Of a stretch of 64,000 nt of DNA, positions 55,443 through 64,000 are shown one piece after another (position 1 is the first letter of the stretch; each line of letters opens with the position of its first letter). Where the stretch lies: positions 908,041 to 972,040 of the forward strand of contig NZ_BPIK01000001.1 of the NCBI RefSeq assembly GCF_026004075.1, read 5' to 3'. The position numbers and the translations under genes are program-made. The stretch comes from Meiothermus sp. GTDB taxonomy: Bacteria > Deinococcota > Deinococci > Deinococcales > Thermaceae. Below the pieces are notes generated by a model that was given only the letters and a program-made list of their open reading frames with translations, was not told where the DNA came from and ran no database searches.

Positions 55443-56570
55443 ATGGTCTTGATCGCTGTTCCCAAAGAGACGGCTCCAGGCGAACGCCGGGTCGCGCTTA
55501 CGCCCGAGGTGGTGGGTCGCTTGCGCAAAGAAGGCTGGGGTGTGCGGCTCGAGGCAAATGCAGGTGCCCAGGCCTACTTTAGCGATGAGGCCTACCGCAA
55601 TGCCGGGGCCGAAGTAGTCACCAGAGACCAGCTTTTCCAGGGGGCTCAGGTGGTGTTTACCGTGCAGCCGCTGGAAGAGGCCGACCTGGCCCGGCTCGAG
55701 CCCGGCACCGTTGTGGCGGGCCTGATGTACCCCCACCGCAACCCGGCGCGGGTGCAGGCCATGGCCTCGGGTCGGATCTCCGCCCTGGCCATGGAGCTGA
55801 TACCCCGCATCACCCGGGCTCAGAGCATGGACGTGCTCTCGTCCCAGGCCACCGTGGCCGGGTATGTGGCGGCCCTGATCGCGGCCCGCGAGAGCAGCCG
55901 CTTCTTCCCCATGCTGACCACCGCCGCCGGCACCATCCGCCCGGCTAAGGTAATGGTAATGGGAGTGGGGGTGGCGGGCTTGCAGGCCATCGCCACGGCG
56001 CGCCGCCTGGGGGCCAATGTCTGGGCCTACGACGTGCGCAAGGCCGCTGCCGAGCAGGCCCTCTCGCTGGGGGCCAAGGTCATCGAGCTACCCATCAGCG
56101 CCGAGGGCGAGGGGGGGTATGCCCGCGAGCTCACCGAGGAGGAAAAGAAAATCCAGCACGAGGCCCTGGCCAAAGAGGTCGGCAGCATGGATGCCGTCAT
56201 CACCACCGCCCAGATTCCGGGCCGCAAGGCGCCCATCCTGATTACCAAAGACATGGCCGAGCGCATGAGCCCCGGCGCCGTCATCGTGGATCTGGCCGCC
56301 GAGTCGGGGGGCAACTGCGAGCTGACCAAGCCCGGAGAGACCCTCGAGCTGAACGGCGTGAAGATTGTGGGGCCCCTGAACCTGCCCAGCGCGCTCTCGG
56401 TGCACGCCAGCGAGATGTACGCCAAAAACCTCTACAACCTTTCCAAGCTCCTCATCAAAGACGGGCAGCTCGCGCCCGACTGGAGCGACGAAATTCTGGC
56501 GGGGGCTCTTCTCACCCACCAAGGCGAGATTACCCATGCGCCCACCAGGGCGCTCGTAGGAGGTGCGTGA
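55443..56570 (+). CDS. pntAA: NAD(P) transhydrogenase subunit alpha part 1 (PntAA)
   Basis: 375 residues; NAD(H)-binding dI domain. IAVPKETAPGERRVALTPE and the Rossmann loop VMVMGVGVAGLQAIATARRL are typical of alanine dehydrogenase/PntA; the order with two membrane-spanning partners shows it is transhydrogenase. Transfers hydride between NADH and NADP+ coupled to the proton gradient, supplying NADPH. SD AGGAGG. Confidence 0.93.
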   Translation: MVLIAVPKETAPGERRVALTPEVVGRLRKEGWGVRLEANAGAQAYFSDEAYRNAGAEVVTRDQLFQGAQVVFTVQPLEEADLARLEPGTVVAGLMYPHRNPARVQAMASGRISALAMELIPRITRAQSMDVLSSQATVAGYVAALIAARESSRFFPMLTTAAGTIRPAKVMVMGVGVAGLQAIATARRLGANVWAYDVRKAAAEQALSLGAKVIELPISAEGEGGYARELTEEEKKIQHEALAKEVGSMDAVITTAQIPGRKAPILITKDMAERMSPGAVIVDLAAESGGNCELTKPGETLELNGVKIVGPLNLPSALSVHASEMYAKNLYNLSKLLIKDGQLAPDWSDEILAGALLTHQGEITHAPTRALVGGA

Positions 56571-56863
56571 TGGACTCTACCTGGGCTGCACTGTACATCT
56601 TCTTGTTGGCGGCTTTTACCGGATACGAAGTGATTAGCCGGGTGCCGGTGATTCTGCACACCCCCCTGATGTCCGGCTCCAACTTCATCCACGGGATTGT
56701 GGTGGTGGGGGCCATGGTGGTGCTGGGCCATGCCGAGACCCCTTTGGAACAGGCCATCGGCTTTTTCGGGGTGATTCTGGGCGCGGCCAACGCCGCCGGC
56801 GGCTACGCCGTAACCGAGCGGATGCTGGAAATGTTTGAGCGGAAGCCGAAGGGAGGTCAGTAG
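56570..56863 (+). CDS. pntAB: NAD(P) transhydrogenase subunit alpha part 2 (PntAB)
   Basis: 97 residues, three TM helices (TWAALYIFLLAAFTGYEVIS, FIHGIVVVGAMVVLGH, IGFFGVILGAANAAGGYAV). Membrane part dII of the alpha chain, a separate gene as in Thermus and Rhodospirillum. Its ATG overlaps the pntAA stop (TGATG). Confidence 0.93.
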   Translation: MDSTWAALYIFLLAAFTGYEVISRVPVILHTPLMSGSNFIHGIVVVGAMVVLGHAETPLEQAIGFFGVILGAANAAGGYAVTERMLEMFERKPKGGQ

Positions 56864-56917
56864 CTTTTCAGCCGATAGCTCTGGAATTGCCTGGCTATCA
56901 GCTTGCGCGACGCAAAT

Positions 56918-58276
56918 ATGGAAAACTTCGTTCAGCTCATTTACTTCGTTACGGCCTTCCTCTTCATCCTGGGCCTGAAGCGTATGTCCTCGCCCAACAC
57001 CGCCCGCAGCGGGGTGGTCTGGGCCGGGGTGGCCATGGTGGCGGCCACATTGGTGACGTTTTTTGTGCCCGGCCTGCACAACCAGGGTCTGATGATTCTG
57101 GCGGTGGTGGTCGGCACGGTGGTGGCCTGGATTGCCGCCAAGCGGGTACAGATGACCGATATGCCGCAGATGGTGGCCATCTACAACGGCATGGGAGGTG
57201 GAGCAGCCGGGGCCATCGCGGCGGTCGAGCTTTTGCGCGGGGAGTTTGGCGAGGCCCAGGGGCTCAAACTCCTGGCTATCCTGGGGGCTCTGATCGGCTC
57301 GGTCTCCTTTACCGGCAGCCTGATTGCCTTCGCCAAGCTCCAGGGCCTGATGTCGAGCCGGCCCATCCAGTTCCCGGCGCAAAAACTGGTCAATGCGGCG
57401 GTGGGGGTGGGGGCCTTGCTGCTGGCCCTGCTGGTGCTCTTCACCCAGTCGGGGCCGCTCATTCTGGTCTTCTTCCTGCTGGCTTTGGGTTTTGGGGTGC
57501 TGATGACCCTGCCCATCGGGGGCGGGGATATGCCGGTGGTGATCTCCCTCTACAACGCCTTCACCGGCCTGGCGGTGGGCTTCGAAGGCTTTGCCATCGG
57601 CAACGCCGCGCTGATCGTGGCCGGTACGGTGGTGGGGGCCGCCGGTACCCTGCTCACCCTCCTGATGGCCAAGGCCATGAACCGCAGCCTCTGGAGCGTG
57701 CTGGTGGGCGGCTTTGGCGTGGAGCAGGACAGCGGTGAGGTCAAGGGCAGCCTCAAGCCGATTGACCTCGAGGACGCCGCGGTGATGCTGGCTTATGCTT
57801 CCAAGGTCATCTTCGTGCCCGGCTACGGGATGGCGGTGGCCCAGGCCCAGCACAAACTGCGCGAGCTGGCGGACGTGCTCGAGTCCAAGGGTATCGAGGT
57901 TAAGTTTGCCATCCACCCGGTAGCAGGCCGCATGCCCGGCCACATGAACGTGCTGCTGGCCGAGGCCGGGGTGGCTTACGAAAAGCTCTACGACCTGGAA
58001 GACATCAACCCCGAGTTCCCCCAGGCCGATGTGGCGGTGGTGATCGGGGCCAACGACGTGGTCAACCCGGCCGCTCGGCGCAAGGGCTCGCCCCTGTACG
58101 GCATGCCGATTCTGGAAGTGGACAAGGCCAAGAACGCCATTGTCATCAAGCGTGGGCAGGGCAAGGGCTTTGCCGGTGTAGAAAACGAACTGTTTTATGC
58201 CGACAACACCCGGATGCTGTACGGCGATGCACAAAACGTGCTGGGACAACTGGTGCAGTCCCTCAAGAAGCTCTAG
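56918..58276 (+). CDS. pntB: NAD(P) transhydrogenase subunit beta (PntB)
   Basis: 452 residues. About nine TM helices, then the NADP(H)-binding dIII domain (VPGYGMAVAQAQHKLRELAD, HPVAGRMPGHMNVLLAEAGV, DVAVVIGANDVVNPAAR). The ATG at 56918 gives MENFVQLIYFVTAF; there is no clear Shine-Dalgarno sequence. Confidence 0.93.
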   Translation: MENFVQLIYFVTAFLFILGLKRMSSPNTARSGVVWAGVAMVAATLVTFFVPGLHNQGLMILAVVVGTVVAWIAAKRVQMTDMPQMVAIYNGMGGGAAGAIAAVELLRGEFGEAQGLKLLAILGALIGSVSFTGSLIAFAKLQGLMSSRPIQFPAQKLVNAAVGVGALLLALLVLFTQSGPLILVFFLLALGFGVLMTLPIGGGDMPVVISLYNAFTGLAVGFEGFAIGNAALIVAGTVVGAAGTLLTLLMAKAMNRSLWSVLVGGFGVEQDSGEVKGSLKPIDLEDAAVMLAYASKVIFVPGYGMAVAQAQHKLRELADVLESKGIEVKFAIHPVAGRMPGHMNVLLAEAGVAYEKLYDLEDINPEFPQADVAVVIGANDVVNPAARRKGSPLYGMPILEVDKAKNAIVIKRGQGKGFAGVENELFYADNTRMLYGDAQNVLGQLVQSLKKL

Positions 58277-58287
58277 AGTCTGAGGTT

Positions 58288-58554
58288 GTGGAGCCGAGGC
58301 TGGATCAGGTGCTGGTCTGGCTCGAGCAGGGCCGGGCAGTGGTGCAGGTGGAGTACTTCGATGCCCTAGGTAAGCTACGGCGCGAAACCTTCCACCGCCC
58401 TACGCGTGATTTAGGGCGGGCCCTGGAGGAGGTGGCGCACCTGCTGGCTGGAGAGGGTATGAAGGGACGGCCTCGAGTGCGCCGTAAGCAGGGAGGTCGG
58501 TTGCGAGTGGAGCTCGAGTTACAGGAGTGCTTCTGGAAGGCCCTGGGTTCTTGA
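58288..58554 (+). CDS. Hypothetical protein downstream of pntB
   Basis: 88 residues from a GTG, 11 nt after pntB. Basic middle segment (GRPRVRRKQGGRLRVELELQ) and no family recognised. It is followed by a strong terminator and so probably ends the pnt operon. Confidence 0.55.
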   Translation: MEPRLDQVLVWLEQGRAVVQVEYFDALGKLRRETFHRPTRDLGRALEEVAHLLAGEGMKGRPRVRRKQGGRLRVELELQECFWKALGS

Positions 58555-58600
58555 GCTGAACCTGTCCGGCGCTGCTGTGCTTTCTGGCCGGAGCAACCTG

Positions 58601-58630
58601 AAGAAGCCCCCACCGGTGGGGGCTTCTTTG
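58601..58630. terminator. Bidirectional terminator between pnt and lon
   Basis: AAGAAGCCCCCACC/GGTGGGGGCTTCTT is a 28-bp perfect palindrome (58601-58628), flanked by T- and A-rich ends; it serves convergent transcripts. Confidence 0.9.
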
Positions 58631-58645
58631 CTAAGGATGTTGGTG

Positions 58646-61027
<2,382 letters not shown>

Positions 61028-61062
61028 ATGGTATCTATCTCCTATGTTCCGCCTTTGGTTCG

Positions 61063-61088
61063 TCGCTCTCGCGGCGGTATGGGAGCGA
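61063..61088. repeat. Dyad in the lon promoter region
   Basis: TCGCTC (61063-61068) and GAGCGA (61083-61088), close to a minus-strand TATATA-type -10 box near 61090. Possible operator. Confidence 0.35.
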
Positions 61089-61223
61089 TATATACCAGAT
61101 TCTAATAGCAGAAAGCCCGCCGATAGGGTCAAATCTTACACTTAGCGAACTTGAGTACGGCTTGCTCAAGGCTGGCTTGGCTTGGGTTATACGTAGAGCT
61201 ATTTTTGGTGCATGAACCTAGAC

Positions 61224-61529
61224 TCAAACGCACGAGACCCGCTTCACCTCGTGGACATTTCCCAGAATTAGAACAACCTGCAGGCACTCTCCTTGCTTAG
61301 GGGCCGGACTCAGGAAGGTGTCTTGAAAGCGCAACTTGCGTACAGCGTTTTGGGTTTGTAGAACCAGATCGTAAAAGATGGCCCCGTGGATACTTACAGC
61401 CTCGGCATGCAGTACGGAACCCTCGAGCGTCTCATACATGATTCTAGGATGCCCTCCAAGCTCCAGGCGATGCAAGACCTCGAGTGTGTCAGCAACGGGA
61501 ATCCCCAAACCCCTGCCGGCCCTACTCAA
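61224..61529 (-). CDS. Small hypothetical protein
   Basis: 101 residues from a TTG at 61529; 71 residues if started at the ATG at 61439. The C-terminal part (LRFQDTFLSPAPKQGECLQV, then VLILGNVHEVKRV) looks like a small beta-barrel but no family is recognised. The start is uncertain and no good Shine-Dalgarno sequence is visible. Confidence 0.4.
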   Translation of the reverse strand: MSRAGRGLGIPVADTLEVLHRLELGGHPRIMYETLEGSVLHAEAVSIHGAIFYDLVLQTQNAVRKLRFQDTFLSPAPKQGECLQVVLILGNVHEVKRVSCV

Positions 61530-61574
61530 TAAAAAGGTGACACCATGTACTGGGTTTGAAGAGCTAGGGCAATG

Positions 61575-61697
61575 TTAAAAGGTAGGTGCAAAACGAATAA
61601 ACAGCACCAGCAGCAAGGTCGCGATCGCACCGGTTGCAATGTCGAGAAGCAGATCTCTAACCAGATTTTTTTTGGAAGTAGTTCGTTTCAGTGACAT
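61575..61697 (-). CDS. 40-residue single-span membrane protein (candidate)
   Basis: Basic N-terminus (MSLKRTTSKKNLVRD) then one TM helix (IATGAIATLLLVLFIRF). The -10-like TATACA on the minus strand lies just upstream of the ATG, so the mRNA could be leaderless. It lies 45 nt upstream of the 101-codon ORF in the same direction. Function unknown. Confidence 0.4.
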   Translation of the reverse strand: MSLKRTTSKKNLVRDLLLDIATGAIATLLLVLFIRFAPTF

Positions 61698-61814
61698 AAA
61701 ATATGTATATAGCAGATAGCAATTTAAGTCAATACATAACATGGCTGCTTATTTTTACTTACAACACAATATTTGGACAGTGTGACAAAACTCTGTGGGC
61801 CATCATCACGGGCC

Positions 61815-61844
61815 TTGACAACTATCTGCCCAAGTTCGTATATT
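61815..61844 (+). promoter_or_regulatory. Promoter of preT-preA
   Basis: TTGACA (61815-61820), 18-nt spacer, TATATT (61839-61844). The transcript would have a 5' UTR of about 130 nt before preT, unusually long for this window. Confidence 0.6.
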
Positions 61845-61982
61845 CCCAACTAACAAGCAAAGTGTCGGGTTAAATCGGCTCCTGCGAGGGCACGAACCTT
61901 CTTAGTGATTGCGCTATCACCAAGAGGGTTTATAGCTTTTTTCATAGCCGAATGGCCAGACCTCAGCGTCAAAGGAGGAAGC

Positions 61983-63311
61983 GTGCAGATCATCAAGCCC
62001 GAGGAAGTGTTGAGTGAGTACCATCCGCCCCTCACCGACCACGAAGCGGTTGTAGAGGCCAACCGGTGCCTCTACTGCTACGACGCGCCCTGTACCCACG
62101 CGTGCCCAACCCACATCGACATCCCCAGGTTCATCAAGAAGATCGCAACCGGGAACCTGGTGGGCTCGGCCCGTACCATTCTGGAGTCCAACCTGATGGG
62201 GGCCACCTGTGCTCGGGTCTGCCCGGTGGAGGAGCTATGTGAAGGCGCCTGCGTGCTGGGGGCCGAACACAAGCCCATCATGATTGGCCGCTTGCAGCGC
62301 TATGCCACCGACTACGTCTACGAGCACGGCATTGACGTATTCAAGCCCGGTGCGCCCACCGGCAAAAAAGTAGCGGTCATCGGGGCCGGGCCGGCGGGCC
62401 TTACCTGTGCGGGTGAGCTGGCCAAGCTGGGCCACAGCGTAACCGTGTTCGAGAAGCGGGAGCTGCCCAACGGGCTATCCACCTACGGCATTATCGTGCT
62501 GCGCGAGCCAGTCGAGGTAGCCCTGGCCGAGGCCGAGATGGTCAGACGGCTGGGGGTTGAGATAAAAACCCAGATGGAGCTGGGGCGGAACCTGAGCTGG
62601 GAGGAGGTGCGCAACAACTTCGACGCGGTCTTCCTGAGTGTGGGGCTGGGCTCGGTGCCCCAACTGGGCATACCGGGCGAGGAGCTAATTGTAGATGGCC
62701 TCAGCTATATCGAGACCTCCAAGATGAACCCCCAAGCCCTTCAGGTGGGCCGGGAGGTGGTGGTGATCGGCGCGGGCAATACCGCGGTGGACTGCGCCAC
62801 CATCGCCAAGCGGCTGGGGGCCGAACGGGTGACCATGGTCTACCGCCGCACTGACAAGGAGATGACAGCCTACCCCCACGAGTACGAGTTTGCCAAAAAG
62901 GAGGGCATCGAGTTTCGCTTCCTCACCCAGCCGGTCGAAGTACTCCACGAAGGAGGGAAGATTACGGGGTTGAAGTGTGTGCGGATGCAACTCGGAGCCC
63001 CGGACGCCAGTGGACGGCCTGCGCCGGAGCCGGTGCCGGGCTCGGAGTTCGTGCTGCCCTGCGACCAGGTGGTCAAGGCCATTGGGCAGGAGAAGCCGGC
63101 TGTGGCCAAGCTATTGGGCCTCGAGACCGAGAAAGGCTTCATCAAGGTCAACCACGAGTTTGAGACCAGCCTGCCGGGGGTGTATGCGGGCGGCGACTGC
63201 ATCCGCGCGAAAGGTTCGGCCTCGACGGTAATGGCCGTTCAGGATGGCAAGCTGGCGGCCTTTGCTATTCATCGGCGGCTGGTTGCTGGCCTCGAGGCCG
63301 CCGCCGATTAG
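61983..63311 (+). CDS. preT: NAD-dependent dihydropyrimidine dehydrogenase subunit PreT
   Basis: 442 residues. N-terminal Fe-S helical domain with NRCLYCYDAPCTHACPTHID and CARVCPVEELCEGACV, FAD fold (KVAVIGAGPAGLTCAGELAK) and NAD(P)H fold (EVVVIGAGNTAVDCATIAKR), as in GltD-like enzymes. With PreA it reduces uracil and thymine or oxidises dihydropyrimidines. The GTG at 61983 has AAAGGAGG upstream, better than an ATG at 61905. Confidence 0.88.
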   Translation: MQIIKPEEVLSEYHPPLTDHEAVVEANRCLYCYDAPCTHACPTHIDIPRFIKKIATGNLVGSARTILESNLMGATCARVCPVEELCEGACVLGAEHKPIMIGRLQRYATDYVYEHGIDVFKPGAPTGKKVAVIGAGPAGLTCAGELAKLGHSVTVFEKRELPNGLSTYGIIVLREPVEVALAEAEMVRRLGVEIKTQMELGRNLSWEEVRNNFDAVFLSVGLGSVPQLGIPGEELIVDGLSYIETSKMNPQALQVGREVVVIGAGNTAVDCATIAKRLGAERVTMVYRRTDKEMTAYPHEYEFAKKEGIEFRFLTQPVEVLHEGGKITGLKCVRMQLGAPDASGRPAPEPVPGSEFVLPCDQVVKAIGQEKPAVAKLLGLETEKGFIKVNHEFETSLPGVYAGGDCIRAKGSASTVMAVQDGKLAAFAIHRRLVAGLEAAAD

Positions 63312-63327
63312 GTGAAAGGAGACGTAG

Positions 63328-64000
63328 ATGGCAGACTTAAGTATCAACTTTGCCGGCATCAAATCCCCCAACCCCTTCTGGCTGGCCTCGGCGCCCCCCA
63401 CCAACTCGGGGGCCCAGATACACCGGGCTTTCGAGTACGGTTGGGGTGGTGCGGTCTGGAAGACCATCGGTGCGCCGGTGCTGAACGTGTCCAACCGCTA
63501 CGGGGCCTGGCACTACGGAGGCCAGAAAATGCTCGCCATCAACAACGTGGAGCTGATCTCCGACCGGCCACTCGAGGTCAACCTGCGGGAGATTCGCGAT
63601 GTCAAGCGCCACTGGCCCGACCGGGCGGTAATCGTCTCGGCCATGGTGGAGTCTACGCCAGAGGCCTGGCGGGACATCATCCTCAAAATTGAGGACACCG
63701 GGGCCGACGGCATCGAACTCAACTATGGCTGCCCCCACGGTATGAGCGAGCGGGGGATGGGCAGCGCGGTGGGGCAGGTGCCGGAGTACTGCCAGCAGAT
63801 CACCCAGTGGGTGATGGACGTAGCCAAAATTCCCGTCATCGTCAAGCTCACGCCCAACGTGGCCTCGGTGGTGCCCCCGGCGCGGGCGGCCCTGGCTGCG
63901 GGGGCCAACGCCCTGAGCCTCATCAACACCATCAACTCCATCATCGGGATTGACCTGGACACCCTGGAAATCACCCCCAGCATCGGCGGTAAAGGCGGGC
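63328..64000 (+). CDS. preA: NAD-dependent dihydropyrimidine dehydrogenase subunit PreA (3' truncated)
   Basis: 224 residues visible. MADLSINFAGIKSPNPFWLA, SAPPTNSG, GWGGAVWKTIG and IELNYGCPHGMSERGMG are those of the FMN barrel of dihydropyrimidine dehydrogenase; the C-terminal ferredoxin domain lies outside. 16 nt after preT, so it is an operon. The gene runs off the window. Confidence 0.9.
   Translation, partial: MADLSINFAGIKSPNPFWLASAPPTNSGAQIHRAFEYGWGGAVWKTIGAPVLNVSNRYGAWHYGGQKMLAINNVELISDRPLEVNLREIRDVKRHWPDRAVIVSAMVESTPEAWRDIILKIEDTGADGIELNYGCPHGMSERGMGSAVGQVPEYCQQITQWVMDVAKIPVIVKLTPNVASVVPPARAALAAGANALSLINTINSIIGIDLDTLEITPSIGGKGG

Noticed and set aside
56432-58249. 605-codon open frame antisense to pntB
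   Set aside because: His/Gln-rich nonsense composition opposite a well-conserved transhydrogenase subunit.

Overview
The window looks like chromosomal DNA of a Thermaceae bacterium (phylum Deinococcota), most likely Meiothermus or a close relative. Several points support this. There is a DdrA-type Rad52-like repair protein and a bacillithiol synthesis glycosyltransferase (BshA). A beta-CASP nuclease sits next to tuf, as in Thermus thermophilus. The sequence is moderately GC-rich, CTCGAG is strikingly frequent, and many genes have a -10 box only 6-10 nt before the start codon, which suggests leaderless mRNAs. The species name is inference.

Layout. 1-7.1 kb: a truncated beta-helix protein, hisC-hisB-hisH (-), bshA, mscL, rsmA, a metallophosphatase and ddrA. 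7.1-15.7 kb: translation genes. rplJ-rplL (+) follow an L10-type RNA leader, then come a CrtC/AttH-like lipoprotein, tatD and a cation efflux gene. A long minus-strand unit follows, tRNA-Thr, Tyr, Gly, Thr, tuf, rpmG, secE, nusG, rplK, rplA, with the same gene order as the E. coli tufB region and an apparent L1-binding mimic before rplK. 15.7-24 kb: beta-CASP nuclease, a secreted orphan, pepA, a Fur-family regulator, two small proteins, a possible orphan RNA, and an intact IS256-family element that splits a small inorganic-pyrophosphatase-like gene. A second tRNA cluster (Pro, Gly, Arg) follows.

24-32.3 kb: transport and redox. potABCD (polyamines), two paralogous c-type cytochromes, a PadR-type regulator, modABC (molybdate) and tatA. 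32.3-41.9 kb: rodA, two large tandem hairpins beside a 34-codon gene, a thiolase, fdhD and a YdeP-type molybdopterin oxidoreductase, a leucyl/arginyl-transferase relative, an alpha/beta hydrolase and a YpdA-type bacillithiol disulfide reductase. Molybdate uptake, FdhD and the Mo enzyme form one functional theme. BshA and YpdA form another (low-molecular-weight thiol).

41.9-48.6 kb: a branched-chain amino acid operon with a leader peptide rich in Leu/Ile/Val and an attenuator hairpin, then ilvB, ilvN, ilvC, leuA and cimA. The citramalate route allows isoleucine to be made from pyruvate. 48.6-64 kb: a type III polyketide synthase plus isoprenylcysteine-methyltransferase-like pair resembling bpsA-bpsB, a nitroreductase, small membrane and secreted proteins, a phosphohexomutase, an aldo/keto reductase, an SDR, the proton-pumping transhydrogenase (three subunits), lon, two small uncertain genes, and preT-preA, cut off by the window end.

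No CRISPR array or prophage was seen. The least expected items are the IS-split pyrophosphatase-like gene, the twin hairpins upstream of the 34-codon gene, a 14-base motif shared exactly by the ilv and transhydrogenase promoters, and several perfect dyads at promoters.
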